The position numbers were made by a program, and so were the translations under genes. The notes under the pieces are model-generated. The model made no database searches and was not told the origin of the DNA. It was given only the letters and a program-made list of their open reading frames with translations. Of a stretch of DNA of 64,000 nucleotides, positions 1-11,705 are shown in pieces; the first letter of the stretch is position 1, and each line of letters opens with the position of its first letter. Source of the stretch: Chloridium humicola (taxonomy: Eukaryota; Ascomycota; Sordariomycetes; Chaetosphaeriales; Chaetosphaeriaceae); the NCBI GenBank assembly GCA_027569505.1, contig JAPDFF010000029.1, positions 1 to 64,000 on the forward strand, read 5' to 3'.

Positions 1-345
1 CGTTACACACAAACAAACTCACCCCCGGCGGGCCGGCCCCCCCCCCCCGCCGGGGCCGGGGGCGCCACCCCTGCCCCCCCCCCGTTACTTTTTGTGCCCC
101 TTTTGCCGTTGGCCCCGGCCCGGCCCCCCCCCCCCCCGCGGCCCCCTCGCCCCCCCCCCCCCCCGCCCCCCCGGGGCCCACCCCCCCCCCCCCCCCCCCC
201 CCCCCCCGCAACTTCCCAGACGAGCCGAATAGGATTGCCTGGGGCAGACCAGGCCAAAGCACGACTTTAGGCGATACAACATCGCCCAGCAGCCATACGA
301 CAAACACATCAGACGATGACGAGATAGACCACTACGTTACTGAAC
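1..345. other. Poly-C / GC low-complexity window edge
   Basis: The first ~210 bases are dominated by C homopolymers, the longest an uninterrupted run of 27 C at 181-207, interleaved with GGCC-rich blocks. The complementary strand is a chain of long G runs and could form G-quadruplexes. Reading frames here give only glycine runs and are not believable genes. The rest up to 345 is ordinary sequence without a gene. It does not resemble a TTAGGG telomere. It may be genuine simple sequence or a low-quality contig end. Confidence 0.6.
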
Positions 346-738
346 TTAGTAAGAAGAGGGAGCAGGGGTGCGCTGGGTTTGGCTGGCTTTGAATCGGGCA
401 GAAAACGCACGCACAAGGGACGCGAACTCGGGCGTCAAGACAGCGCGCTTCGCGCGTTGGGTGGCGCTGCGGGGGACGGCAGGAGACGCGAGAGCCGTGC
501 CGGCTTTGTACCACTTGCGAATGGTCTTCATGCCCGCACGCAAACCGGGATCGTTAGCCCAGAGCTGAGGGTCCTGAACGCAGACTCGATGGGCGGTGCG
601 GCAAGGCATACAGGCAGCGCCACGGCCCCGAACGCAGTCCACATTATTGCCATTGAGAACTTGAGTGACGCAGGGGAGGCAGCGTTGATTAGCCTTAGAG
701 CGGAGGGCAAATTCCTCGTCGGAGGAATTGTCTTCCAC
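346..738 (-). CDS. Cys-rich small ORF, possible gene fragment
   Basis: An open frame of about 130 codons carries a compact cysteine cluster in its first third: CLPC, then a lone C, then CMPC, then a final C, spaced like a small fungal zinc-binding module. An acidic start (DNSSDEE) and a basic C-terminal half follow. I do not recognise the family. No ATG is present at the 5' end of this frame; it opens with GTG directly after a TTCCAG that could be a splice acceptor, so an upstream exon may be missing. The minisatellite lies about 125 bp upstream. It could be a relic of a repeated gene family. Function unknown. Confidence 0.35.
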   Translation of the reverse strand: MEDNSSDEEFALRSKANQRCLPCVTQVLNGNNVDCVRGRGAACMPCRTAHRVCVQDPQLWANDPGLRAGMKTIRKWYKAGTALASPAVPRSATQRAKRAVLTPEFASLVRAFSARFKASQTQRTPAPSSY

Positions 739-863
739 CTGGAAGCCGCCTGGGAAACACTCTTGTTCTTTTCATGAAGGAAAGTCCCGAATCGGATGAT
801 TGCTTCGGGCGTTTGTCTGGTGATGAGGTGGAGGATGAGGATTCCAATTATGAAATGAAGCAT

Positions 864-950
864 CTCTTTTTCTCTTTTTCTCTTTTTCTCTTTTTCTCTT
901 TTTCTCTTTTTCTCTTTTTCTCTTTTTCTCTTTTTCTCTTTTTCTCTTTT
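864..950. repeat. CTCTTTTT minisatellite
   Basis: About eleven head-to-tail copies of the 8-base unit CTCTTTTT, nearly perfect, followed by degenerate CTTTGTTT copies to about 970. It is a pure polypyrimidine strand. It sits between the Cys-rich ORF and the 3' end of the SMP-C2 gene; the remaining bases of 739-1174 hold nothing else I can identify. Confidence 0.9.
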
Positions 951-1174
951 CTTTGTTTCTTTGTTTCTCTTTTCCAAGGTTTAGAAGGAGTATGTTGTGG
1001 GGGAGTATCTGGCTATTCCTGACATTTTCATTAAAGAAAGCTGGACTAACGTTAGTTAAATACTTTCGCAGGCACAATGCCGAAAGAAAACTAGCACGTC
1101 AGAATGTCTTTGGATGCTTCTCGACTCGTCGCTGACAATTGTTCCCTGATATATCAACAACCAACACGCCCCAG

Positions 1175-2782
1175 TTAACACTCTTCGGCAAGCTTCACCC
1201 CCCTCAGCCAGACCGCAGCGCGCAGCGTGGCTCCATTACCCACCTCAAAGCCCTTCTCCAACTTCATGCCTTCAGCGCCGAGAACCTCGTCGAGCTGTAC
1301 CTCGACCGAACCAGTTTCCGTTTCTCCGTCCATCAAAGTAAGCTTTACGGGCGGGCCACCGCCAACCATGCCCGCCTTGACAGGGAACTGAAACGCCCGA
1401 TCAAACGACGGGTTCTCAATATCCGTGCCCGGTGCATCCTCCTTAACCGCAGTCCTGAACGTCTGACCTCCCCAGTCAACCCTCACGCTGGGCTTCAGTT
1501 CCTCCCGTCGCCCCTTGATCCCCCAAACCGACGCCACCAGCACGCTCATCAACCCCAGCACCCCCTCCTCGGACCCCGAAAAGCTCTCCGCATCCGCAAC
1601 GAACTGGTAAAACCTTCCGCTGACCGCCACCCGCCCATCCGTCTCCTCTCCCTTGTGCACCAGCCCCAACTCCTGCCGCCCGCCCGCAAGCAGCAGCTCC
1701 TTCACCGTTGTAACCGCAATGCCAATGTCGTCGTCGCTCGCGGTATCGTCGTCCTTGATATCCAGCTCAATGGTCTGGTCATGGTCGGCGATTAGGAAAT
1801 CGCGCGTCTCGTTCCACGCGGGGTTGCGGGTGTTCTTCGCCGTCTGTGTGCGCCAGGTGTCCTCTGCCGAGACGCTGACGTCGACGAAACAGTCCGGGAC
1901 GTCGTGCACGAGCTTCTTGAGGAAGTTGCGCGTCTTGCCGAGCTCTTCGCCGAGGTTGGAGCCGGACTCGACCGTCAGCCGCAGCACGCCGAGGGGGTGC
2001 TGGTAGGTGTTGAAGAAGTTGTTTTTGGCGTCGAGCTTGACCAGGAAGCGGTTGGGGAGGACCGCCATGGAGGAGATGATGCCGAGGATGATCTTGCGGA
2101 TGGCGTTATCGATCACGCTGAGGCTGGCGATGCTGGCGCCGTCCGTGTAGGTGACGTTGAGGGTGGGTTTGTTGATGAAGGCTACTTGGATGGCGCCGAT
2201 CTGTGGGTGGTGTTAGTAACGTACCGTTGACGGGAGATGGTGTTGGGATGGCCACTAACGCAAGGGAGGACATTTGTCAAGGGACAGAGGAGGATAGACA
2301 ACCTGCCGTTGAGCTTGACGTGCTCGACCCCCTGTGGTGGTATTTGTCAGCAGACAACTCAGTTGAGCCCGAAACAGGCCACAGCTCACAATCTTGGGCA
2401 TCATGTCCCCATCCAGCTCAATGTCGCAGTTACCATCCCAGATGAGATCTAGGTCCAGCTTGATGCCGCTATTCTCCGTGCTGTGGACGTCGACATTCTC
2501 GAGGTGCACGGGAGTCGTTCCTAGATCTATCTTTACGAAATGCAGCGACTTCAGGAGCGAGGGCAGCGTCGTTGCGAACATGGGCTCCACCGCCTCCTTG
2601 ATGGTGCGCGCGGCCGCCGTGGTCAGATTGGGCCAGAGTTGCTTGACGAGGTCATTGAGGAATCCTAAGCCGTCAATCTTGTCAGGAATGGATCATTTCG
2701 AGCGTGAGAAGGGGCCAGGGCAAACGTTACCGGGCGACTCGGAACCGCCTGAGGCGGTCAGGGTATCGACAAGTGAAGACAT
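1175..2782 (-). CDS. SMP-LTD and C2 domain protein (tricalbin-like)
   Basis: Predicted membrane-contact-site lipid-transfer protein of 474 aa. Exons on the minus strand: 2731-2782, 2390-2664, 2260-2331, 1175-2200; all phases agree and each intron has a good branch site (for example ACTAAC before ACAG at 2201). An SMP lipid-binding domain spans about residues 18-190, with the family pattern LWPNL, PVHLENV, DLDLIWDGNCDIEL, VEHVKLNGRLSILLCPL and GAIQVAFINKP. Two C2-like beta-sandwich regions follow (about 195-310 and 340-470); the first has acidic loop residues (DIKDDDTASDDD) that could bind calcium. In known tricalbins and extended synaptotagmins SMP domains carry phospholipids between ER and plasma membrane. 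Unlike those, no N-terminal membrane hairpin is visible: exon 1 encodes only 17 residues. It may therefore be a soluble or peripherally bound member. Start ATG at 2782 chosen because it alone joins in phase. Confidence 0.85.
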
Positions 2783-3900
2783 TTTGGAAGTTGGCTCGTT
2801 GTCGGTTGATGCGGGGACCCGGTATGGCAGGATGTCGGTAAGGAAACTTGGATTCTGGAAGTTCAGCTGAACTGGATCTACTGATTCCCCGCGCGTTGTC
2901 TGGTTGCCACGTCAACGGATTGGCCTCAAGTCAACTGAGGGGAACTCGTAGGAACCCGAAACTTGAAATATCACGGCGGGGTTTTTGTACTTAGCTCCGC
3001 AACTGTGCAACCCAACCTGGCTTGGCTTCTCACAGTCAGTGATGTCATGCATGTCAATGGCTTGAGAGTGGCCTGATGAGAACTCTGTCCCCTAAGTGGG
3101 ACAGCTTCAGACCGGTTTGATGATTTGATGTGATTTGATAGTTACCCTTATCATTGTGTGCTACATTATTGGATGTCTCTGCGGGATAGCATCATCTAGC
3201 TGAAGTGAACAAAGGCTACATAATCAAGGCACGAGCGAGTGAGCTGCGGGTACGACCTGCACTTTCTTATTTCTTACGCAAAGAACGTGATCGTCGGGGA
3301 AATCCAGATGGAGAGGGTGATGGCTTGCTTGGCAGACTTTTGGGGTGCCTTTAGGCTAAATCGACGCGTCACTACGGGGTCAAAGAAGCCTGAAATCTGG
3401 GGGAGCAGCTCCTCTGATGATTAGCCCAATAGGATCCAGGGAACTGAATATCCAGGGAACTGAACAGGATAGGAAACTGCTCGTATGGGTCAAACATCGA
3501 ACAGGCATCGTCTCATTATTCAATGTTTTCGGGAGCCCACTACTTTCGGGCTTTTACAGTTTCCATCCCGTAATGGCACTCATGACCAGGGGCTCAGCGT
3601 TCTTGGTTTTTTTGAAAAGGGTCAAGTTCTCCAAAGGTGTGTTGTAGGTTTCCGATTATATAGATAACAGGATCTGTCGTTGACTCGTTTAGGGCCGGGG
3701 CCGTCTCGACGAAGAATTGCAACCACATTCCCAAACCTCAACGCCGATAATTTTGTGGATGGTAAAAGTCTTGCGCTGGATTGAGAGGGAAATTGTCGTC
3801 ACTAACTCATCCAAGAGCTTCCACGTCGACATCCGAGATTCATCAAGCCCCGAACTAAAAACTGACTGCTGAGGCCCGACCGACCTCCCCGAAACCGACC
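2783..3900. other. Intergenic, no gene seen
   Basis: A 1.1 kb divergent spacer between the SMP-C2 gene and the decayed DUF6604 gene. Only short non-conserved frames occur. It presumably carries both promoters, but I cannot point to a specific element. Confidence 0.6.
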
Positions 3901-6097
3901 ATGTCGCATAACGTCCATCTCGCGTACAAGCGCGATACGAGCCGACTGCTGTACTGGATCATTCAGACGTCCAACCGCATCATCTCGGCTTCCCAGAGTC
4001 TCAAATCGGGTCATGCCGTCAACACCACCGGCTCGATTACCGTGGCCGAGCTGGTTGCCCTGTCCAAGCTCATCGCGAAACACATTTGCTCCGTTTCTCT
4101 AACAATCTTTCGCCTCTTTCGAGCCGTCATCGATGCCCGTACCGAAGTCCACTCGGCCTTTCAGCAAATTGCGGCCGCCAACCCGGATCAAGACATTGCG
4201 CGGAGCAACGATTCTCATAAGCATTTCATCCTTGCTCTCACGGAGCCTTTCGAGACATGGCAGCGAAGAGCGGCCGCTACCAGAGACCGTCAACCATGAC
4301 TTCAGGGAGCAATTCATGCTTTCTACATTCGGAGACCTGCTCGACTTCCAGAACACCGGCTCTGGCAAGCCCACCAAGCGCATGCTCGCCGAGATCAGAG
4401 ATTGGGATCCCAATTTTGACCTCAAAACAGGCACCGCTGCGCAGCGAATCCAATGGCGCCGCGTATACACAATTAAATGGCTTTACGACTTGGTCAACAC
4501 CTACTCAGCGCCCGTCCTCCAGGGTAAGCCCGCCTCTGCCCCGCAACGCTGCTCTTTGGAGGCGGCCGCGGTGGCCTGGTCCCCCCAAGGCCCATGTACG
4601 CAAGGAAAACTAGCTGGGTTGGATGACTTTGCGGCTTGGGTCACCTCCCTTTCACGACAAAAGCAGGGAAGAGGTATCAGCAGCCAAATTCTGCCACACC
4701 ACGTCTTCCAGCTCCAGTCTATCATCGACTCTTTCATGGTGACCCGTGGTTGGTCGATTGACATCTTGTCTGGCCATGCGCTCACGGAACCCGCCGAGAG
4801 TTTCCGAGCGAGGCGTGATCTCGACGTCTTCCTCAAGGGCTGGAAACATGACGGCGGGATGGACAGGTTTGGGTTCTTGCAGTCTGTCAGGCTGACGATG
4901 TCGTTATACCAAAAAGGGCCCCCATGGTTCGCGACAACTCTGGGGTTCTTGGAACGTCTCCGAACCCATCTTGAAGGCTGGGGCAAATCGGTACCATCGT
5001 CCGAGGTGCAAAACCCTCCACCGTCCCAGTTCGAGAACAACAATGGACTGTGGGACTACTCCCCATTTTTATGCGGTGTTGGACTTATCGATGCTTTCGA
5101 CCTTGCCTACCTCGTTAGTATGCGCATCTTGGAGGAGTTCCCCGCGCCCACGGTACTCATACACCTGCACAACATCCTCGTGGAAAAAGGCTACATCAAG
5201 ATACCTATTGAGGCGTGGAACACCATCCTGGGTCCCCTGTTGCCGGCAATATTCATCAACGGGCAGCGGCCTACTTCACACTTTGAGGATGCATTTGCTG
5301 ATCGGCTTCGAATTCCCGCTGGTACCTACAAATTACCTCAGGCACGAGAGTTCCTGCAGCAACGCGTAGTAAACCAGGGGACGACGAGCATTCCCGAACT
5401 GCGCCGGCAGCTCGATCTCGAGCGAAACCGCTTCTTCAAAATCAAGTCTACCTTGGAGATGTACCGCAAATCACAGTGGAATGTTGACGCCATCCCGGAC
5501 GCCGACATGTCCCTGACGTCGTACATCTTTAGCGTTCGTCTCGCCGCCACCAAGTTAAGACTTGACCCCTCAACCGGCAAACCTCGCCTTGAAGACACCC
5601 CGCTTATTGAGCGCGCTCTCACTCACTGGAGCGAGGAACAACTCCTCGCCATGTGTTCCAACGGCAAAAGGATCTTCTCCCAGCTTCCAACCCACCCTAC
5701 CCAGTTGCCCGAGAACGGCCCTCGGGGCGACCGCGTGATCGTGTCAGCTGGCAAAGGGCAGCGTCTCACCTAGCTTGCCTGCGCCCGCAAACACAATGCG
5801 CGCCACTTTGATCTCGGCGGGCGCGACCTGCTCATGATGCTCAGGCATGACGTCTTCAAGGATGTGTGCGGCTAGGAGCCGCTCGCGAGCATTGACTACA
5901 TGGCCTTGACGTGCTTTGCCTCCTATTTGTTCAACACTATCGACAAGGAGCTGCAAGCGCGGGGGAACAAGACATTCAAGCGGGTGTGTATGGTAAATCC
6001 ACTGGATAGACCGGCAGACTTGGTGATGCCCGCGATCCAGGGTCAGGATGAGGACTGCTTGAGGGTCATGGCAGACGTGTTCGACAAGACAAGTTGA
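3901..6097 (+). pseudogene. DUF6604-domain gene, disrupted
   Basis: The N-terminus (YKRDTSRLLYWIIQTSN..., NTTGSITVAELVALSKLIAKH) is a clear DUF6604 start, a fungal domain of unknown function often found in NLR-like or large multidomain proteins. Reading starts at ATG 3901 and stays open to about 4260. There the frame must change from +1 to +2 (residues ETW to GSEERPL) with no possible GT-AG intron, so a small indel lies near 4258-4264. The second frame continues, with a plausible 90-nt in-frame intron at 4524-4613, to an in-frame TAG at 5771. Recognisable protein resumes in the same frame, meets a second TAG at 5873, and ends at TGA 6095. Both TAGs could be CAG to TAG. The total product would be near 730 aa. 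One indel could be a sequencing error; the second nonsense codon is harder to explain away. Confidence 0.75.
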
Positions 6098-6880
6098 AGA
6101 TCTACCTTTGCGTGTATTGGGGGGGTGTGGAAGACCCGGATCAGATGATGGATAGGGCGGAACAAGCGGATGTCAGGGACTCCAAAATTGGGGTGGGACG
6201 GTGTTTGGTTATGTAAGGTTTTTAGATCAGATGGGTGAGAAGGAGACTCAGAGGGTTCGTCAGGGAGATGGATTTAAGGCTAGATGGGGTGTATCTAAGT
6301 CAGATAGTGATGATACACATTCTGGCTTTATCATGGACCATCCATGGTCCAACTGCCCTTTGGTTCGTGAAGCAAAGCAAAACGGGCTGGGCTTTATGAT
6401 GGCCCTGATTCTACAAGGTGCTACACGAGCCAAAAGCCTGCAGTTTTCTTTTATTACACCACTGAGGGCATTGTTGTTGATGTGAATTTCACTTGGAAAT
6501 GTTCTTGAGAGCCAACCGCGTCATAACAACAACCTTTTATTCAACAGATGAAACCAATTTAAAGACTTCAGTTAACGCCGAACATAACAAACCCTGGTTA
6601 AACAATGCCATTCAAAGAAATATTGCGAACTCCTGCATTCACGATGATGTGGTAAACGACAAAGAATACTTTCCCCCCTCCGATCCTCTCTTCCTGCCCT
6701 AGTAGAGAACGAAATGTTACCGCCCCTTCAAACTGAACAGACAGTCGTGCATCTTTACCACCAGCCGGTGCCATTTATATCCCAAACCCAACACCTCCTC
6801 TCCCTCCAAAGCCCAAATCCCAATAACCTGCACTTTTCTCCAGGCTCCCATCCACAACTGCCCCCCAAACCACCATAAAC
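6098..6880. other. Intergenic, no gene seen
   Basis: AT-richer spacer between the DUF6604 pseudogene and the small hypothetical gene. From about 6720 the plus strand becomes strongly C/A-rich, typical of a fungal 5' UTR leading to ATG 6881. No other feature seen. Confidence 0.6.
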
Positions 6881-7360
6881 ATGATCTCCCACCTCCATAC
6901 CACCACCCCCCTCCTCATCAACCTACACTACACCTTCTACTGGCCCACCTCCTCCTCAAACCCCTCCGGCAACAGCACCCTTCAAGCCCAAAGTTTCCCC
7001 CCTCTCACCTTCGCCGCCCCCCTCATCACCGAAACCCCCCCTCTCTTCCTCCACTCCCTCGACACAGCCTGTCTCGAGCGCATCCGCGCCGCGACAAAGT
7101 ACACCGTGTACAAGTTCGAGAAGCCAGTCAACTACGAGGTGGAGAGGTGGTTTGTGTGGGACGGGGTGGACAATGATAATGGGGGAAAGGATGGGGAGGG
7201 GGGAGAGAAGGGAAGGTTGCCGATTCGGGGGTTGAATATGGCGGAGTTGGAGTGTCAGATTGGGATGGTGCGGGAGAGGGGGTTTAGGGATGTTGTGAGG
7301 GTTGAGATGGGGGTGGAGATTGAACCGGGGAAGGAGTTGAGGGGGATGGGGGCTTGGTGA
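6881..7360 (+). CDS. Hypothetical protein, 159 aa
   Basis: Single-exon frame starting at an ATG in good context (ATAAACATG) after a long pyrimidine/A-rich leader. The first ~60 residues are Ser/Thr/Pro-rich; a central segment (SLDTACLERIRAATKYTVYKFEKPVNYEVERWFVWDG split by acidic Gly/Asp-rich linker) looks folded, and the end is charged. No signal peptide, membrane segment or recognised motif. The plus strand shifts from C-rich to G-rich third positions near 7140, a feature also seen in other genes here. Function not recognised. It could be lineage-specific. Confidence 0.5.
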   Translation: MISHLHTTTPLLINLHYTFYWPTSSSNPSGNSTLQAQSFPPLTFAAPLITETPPLFLHSLDTACLERIRAATKYTVYKFEKPVNYEVERWFVWDGVDNDNGGKDGEGGEKGRLPIRGLNMAELECQIGMVRERGFRDVVRVEMGVEIEPGKELRGMGAW

Positions 7361-8659
7361 GGGGGAGAGAAGGGTTTGGTACGGGGGGGACGAGAATAAA
7401 GTTGGCAATCGCAAGAGAGGAGGATGTGAAGTTGCGAGAAACTCGGGGGTTCAGAGGGGAGACAGGAGGAAGAGGATTTTTGGTATTAACAGTGGGTTGA
7501 AGGGGAGACTTCCAAGTTGTGTTGCACCTGGGACGGAAGCTCAACCGCCACAGCAAGTTTCTCAAAACACAAGGAGATAGAACAGGATCCAGGCATGTGC
7601 TCTGCTCCATCTCTTGAAAACCCTATTCAATGTTTCTGAGGATCCCACCCCTGCAACGTCCGGGCACATCAGCTGCAGTGTCAAAGCACTGATACTTTAT
7701 TCCAACAAAGCACACAGGAGCAAACTTCAAGCAGCTCAGACGATCCGTGCTAAATATTTCTACAACAAGACCCAGCAGCTCAGTGAAACCCTGCAGGCTG
7801 CAGGTCTGCGTTCGTTCTGTAATGTCCCGAACCGATGCGACTGGCTGGACGACCCGCTTGGCATGCAACCATCCACGGCCTGCAGGATTAGCAGCAGGTT
7901 GTCCGGGCTGGAGGCTTCTGGAATGACGCTAGAGACGCAGTCATGGAGAGCCAAGTGGTGGTTTGTGGGTCGGGGCGGTTGTTTGTTTGCGAAGAGGCGT
8001 CTTGCTGCGGTGAATCAGGGGCAGACGAGAGGACGACCGTTCTGAGTAATGATGGGGCAGCATCTTCTGCAGTTGTCACCATGATAGATTCACGAGCTTC
8101 CCGGTTTTCTCAGACACACCTGGACGCGAGGCAATGCTCCCTATCGCCAGAGTTTGGCCGTATAAGCCCCAACATCCCGCCACCACAGATAACGGCACGG
8201 ACTCGGAGACTCGAATGACCCCGATACTCGCCCACCTACGGCATGGAGATATTCCACAACCGAGACACAAGTCCGTGACCCTCGGAGGGAGGCTCTCCCG
8301 GGGCTGAAGGCGGCCAGCACAACACCTGGCCGCGTCTCCTGCGGCCGCCCTTTAGGCCCACCCCCTCTGCTGCGGAAGAGCTGCAGCACCATCCAGACCC
8401 GCTCTGATTCGCAGTGGACGGTTCCACAGCGATCTGTTCTTCCGGGGAGGCGGCTGCCTGCTTGACAGGCAGATCGACGGGGAGAATTACCTCATCGTCG
8501 CGCAAGGTGTCCTCCCCTGCCAGGCGGAAGCATCAGCGACAGCCCTTACTCCGAGCATCGAGATGACCGACAAAACGAGCCTCATCCCCTTATCGCCGCG
8601 GAGATAAAAACCAAACGCGGGGTAGACAGGCGGGACATCGTCCGAGTGTTGGGGGAACG
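7361..8659. other. Intergenic, no gene seen
   Basis: 1.3 kb between the 159-aa gene and the Myb-like gene. Several 60-140 codon frames occur on both strands but none shows recognisable domains, consistent starts or intron signals. It probably contains the Myb-like gene promoter. Confidence 0.5.
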
Positions 8660-9812
8660 ATGACGAGGAATCGCGCACCACCACGGCGATCGAGCCGAGT
8701 TGCCGGGGCCGGAGTCGGGGCGAACAGGGGCGGCGGCTCCGGAAACACGGAAGCCAATACGAATAGCGCGGGATACGGTCTGGCTGCGGCCCAGCAAGCG
8801 GTGGTTGTCTCCGGCCCCGGAACGTTTCAACACCATCCGACCCCGGCCGCGTGTCGTCCGCCGACGCCACTATCCAGAACAGCACCCACCGCCGCCGAGA
8901 GCTCGCACGCCGGTAACCAACCCGGCTATCACAACCCCATATCCGTCGACCCAGGGGGTTACCCAGCAGAAAACGAAGCACCACCCGCACCCGCCCAGTA
9001 CTCGTACTCAATATACAACCACGGTACCTGGACGGCAGACGACGACGGGGTCCTGATCCAAGCGCGATCGAGGGGGCAAAACTGGAGTGATCTCCAGCGG
9101 GCGCACTTCCCAACAAAAACGGCCAACGCCTGTCGGAAGCGATATGAGCGGCTGGTTGAGAGGCGGGGGATACACGACAATAACGGCCGGAGACTTGAGA
9201 AGGTGGCATACGAGTATATGAAGGTGCGGAAGGAGATTTGGTTGCCGTTGGCGGAGCGGGTCGGGATGCACTGGGAGACTGTTGAGGCGATGGTATGTCT
9301 GGGGTGTTCCCTCCGGGTTGTCGTTCTGTGGGCTGACTGAGGTTTAGTGCATGGGTTCTGGCATGAGAACGATCCAGTCGAATGCCAGGTCATACACCAA
9401 CCGCGCGAGGCGAGACAGCAGGTTATCGCAGAGTGCCAGGGAGACGGAAGCGGATATCGGCAGCGTGCCGTCAACGCCAACAGGCCCGCCACCACCAGGG
9501 TTGCTTCCCGCCGGGACAGCGTTCGACCTGGGATTTTCGGGCCATAATGTTGATCATCCACACCGGATCCGAGAGGTGCAACAGCGAAGCGACACGGAAC
9601 TCATGCCGCCTCCCCCTTTCATCCCGTCGAGCCGGCGGCATTCAACGGGCCGGTTGCCTCCGATAGCACCAGCGCCTTCGGTACCCTTCTCCGGAGACGC
9701 CGAAAGCGGTCCTAGGACAAGGGAGAGGCAACTCCATCCTCGCCTACCCCCTGAACTAGCACCAAAAACCGGCCCTGACTGGGGAAGCACAGCCAACCGC
9801 GGGTCAATTTGA
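8660..9812 (+). CDS. Myb/SANT-like DNA-binding protein
   Basis: Predicted 365-aa nuclear protein. Exons 8660-9292 and 9348-9812; the intron has a GTATGT donor, a GCTGAC branch and a TTTAG acceptor and joins in phase 0. Residues ~120-170 form a Myb-like domain: TWTADDDGVLIQARSRGQNW, then W-S-D-L, a K-T-A-N-A-C-R-K-R-Y-E-R-L helix, matching the tryptophan-anchored three-helix fold. A second helical stretch (EIWLPLAERVGMHWETVEAM) resembles another SANT-like turn. The rest is Pro/Ser/Gly-rich and probably disordered. Known relatives are fungal single-Myb proteins of undefined target. A long frame on the opposite strand is its shadow. Confidence 0.75.
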
Positions 9813-10710
9813 GCCTCGAGGCTTGGGATCACAGAACCACCCCGGGGTTGATATTGCCCCGCCTCTCAGACGCCAAATTGCTGAGATCCCCGTGAATTTT
9901 ATCTTCGGTTTCAGAGCCTCGATGCCTCGAGTGGTCCACGCCTCAGAGATGATCTTCAGCCAAATCCAATCCTTGCCTTGAGAAAGTCGAGCGTGGGGAC
10001 GTTGAACACGTGAATGTGAACGGGAGTTTATAACGAGCGGGAGAGTGGGGTGGATGTGTCGAAGAAGGTTGTTGTCGATGCAGCGCTGTTCCGTGGGTCG
10101 TCTCGGTCGTTAACGCCTGTCCCATTGCTTGCAAGCGGCAAGCCATCAGGTCAAGTTTGAAGCTTGTTCAACCAATATGGGAATCCATCAACGTCGCCGT
10201 CCGGGTCGTGCTGGTTTTGGTGTCGCCATTGGGATACTTCTCCTGAACCGCAACCGATATTAAAAGCGACGGATTGTGGCGGGAAACGAGGAAGCTTTGA
10301 TGGAAAGACGGATGGATGACTGGTGGTTGCTGAAGGAAGTGGTGAAATTGGATGTCCAATCCCATGACCCAGACATGGATGATTCATGAAGAAGCCCAGG
10401 ACGATGGTCCCGTTCGAGTTTAGTGTGATTCCAAATAGGGCCACAGCGGCTAAGACCCACTGTAATTTTAGGGTTCCGGGTTTCTTCTGGTGCTGACCAG
10501 TTCGAAACTTGAAACAAGAACCTGGAAGAGACATCAAAAAAGTGAACAGACTCAAGACAACGGCAAGATCGACTCATAGAGCCCCTATCTCCAAAAGTTT
10601 CTTTCACGAAATTACCTTATTCCGGCGCTATAGTTAGAACATTCAGTCGTACCTATCTTCTTTTGATAAGGGGAATCCTCGTCTCGCGACTCGAAGCAGC
10701 AGTCACAACC
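9813..10710. other. Intergenic, no gene seen
   Basis: About 0.9 kb between the Myb-like gene and the Ap4A phosphorylase gene. No convincing coding frame or repeat. The last ~80 bases are the probable 5' UTR of the downstream gene. Confidence 0.55.
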
Positions 10711-11642
10711 ATGAGAGAAACAATACGTGAAGAAGATATCCTCTCTCAATTCGACCGCCTTATCGACGAGGGGACAGTGGTATACAACCAAGATTATCGC
10801 ACGGTCAAGGCGTTAGACAAGGGCTTCTTAGTGAGATTCCGCCTCCTCAATTACGGAGAAGTCGAGCTTGATCATCTGACGACATATCACAGTTCGAGTT
10901 CCGTATCCTCAGCAGTCTTACGACCAAGCCACAGGCTCCCAAGGACCAGGAGAAGCACTCAGTATCAGAGCATTTGGGCTGTCGACCAGGGAGCGACATC
11001 AACGTGTCGGGATACGAAGTGGCAACCCTCAGGTCGACTCACGTTTTGGCTGTCAACAAATTCCCAGCCGCCAGGCCCCATCTCTTGATTCTCACTCAAG
11101 ACGGCTTTCGGAGGCAATACGAGGCACTCGACCTCGGCGACATTGCGGCAGCACACCAGGTTCTAAAAGCGCTCACCGGCCGCCAGTTGCTGCTGTTCAA
11201 CTGTGGCATCAACAGCGGGTGCAGCCGAATGCACAAGCACATGCAGGTCTTCCCTGCTCCCGATTCTCAGAACTTCACCCTGTGGCCTGACCAGTTAAAC
11301 CCGGTCACACCGTTCAAATTCTTCATCCACTACTTCCGGGATGGTTTACCTTCTCCGGAAGAGATACTCGGGGTCTATCAGTCCCTTCTCCACCAGGCCG
11401 TGGCGTGCTTCGAAGATCTCGAGTTAGGGAGCGAAGCTGCAGTTCCCCATAACCTAATCATGGACCGCAACTGGTTGTTAGTAATCCCAAGGCGGGCAGC
11501 CGGTTGGGAAGGGGCGGACACCAACGCGGCAGGCATGCTGGGCATGGTCTGGGTACATCACGAAGAGAGAATGAAGCTGTGGGTGGACAAGGGCCCGGCC
11601 AATGTCCTGGCCAGGATCGGCATTCCGGCGGACGCAAACTAG
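10711..11642 (+). CDS. Ap4A phosphorylase (APA1/2-type HIT-like enzyme)
   Basis: Predicted ATP adenylyltransferase, 289 aa, which splits diadenosine tetraphosphate with phosphate into ATP and ADP. Exons 10711-10830 and 10893-11642. The intron has a GTGAGA donor, a CTGAC branch and a CACAG acceptor, phase 0, and restores the family stretch DKGFLFEFRILSSL. The active-site signature is the His-triad variant HKHMQ (His154, His156, Gln158), preceded by NCGINSGCSRM. Other family landmarks are HVLAVNKFP, RPHLLILT and a final NLIMDRNWLLVIPRR. Start ATG 10711 has ACAACC upstream; the frame is also open before it but without a better ATG. It ends only 63 bp from the convergent hydrolase gene. Yeast Apa1/Apa2 are cytosolic enzymes of nucleotide turnover. 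Confidence 0.88.
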
Positions 11643-11705
11643 AGGCTTGAATAGACCAGAATGAAGCGGTTGGTGCCCGGGCCCTCAACCAGCAACGCTT
11701 CCCAC

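Noticed and set aside
85..309. Glycine-run ORFs in the poly-C edge
   Set aside because: Pure product of homopolymer sequence.
8487..9209. 240-codon minus-strand frame over the Myb-like gene
   Set aside because: No recognisable motif; the plus strand has a Myb domain and a phase-correct intron.
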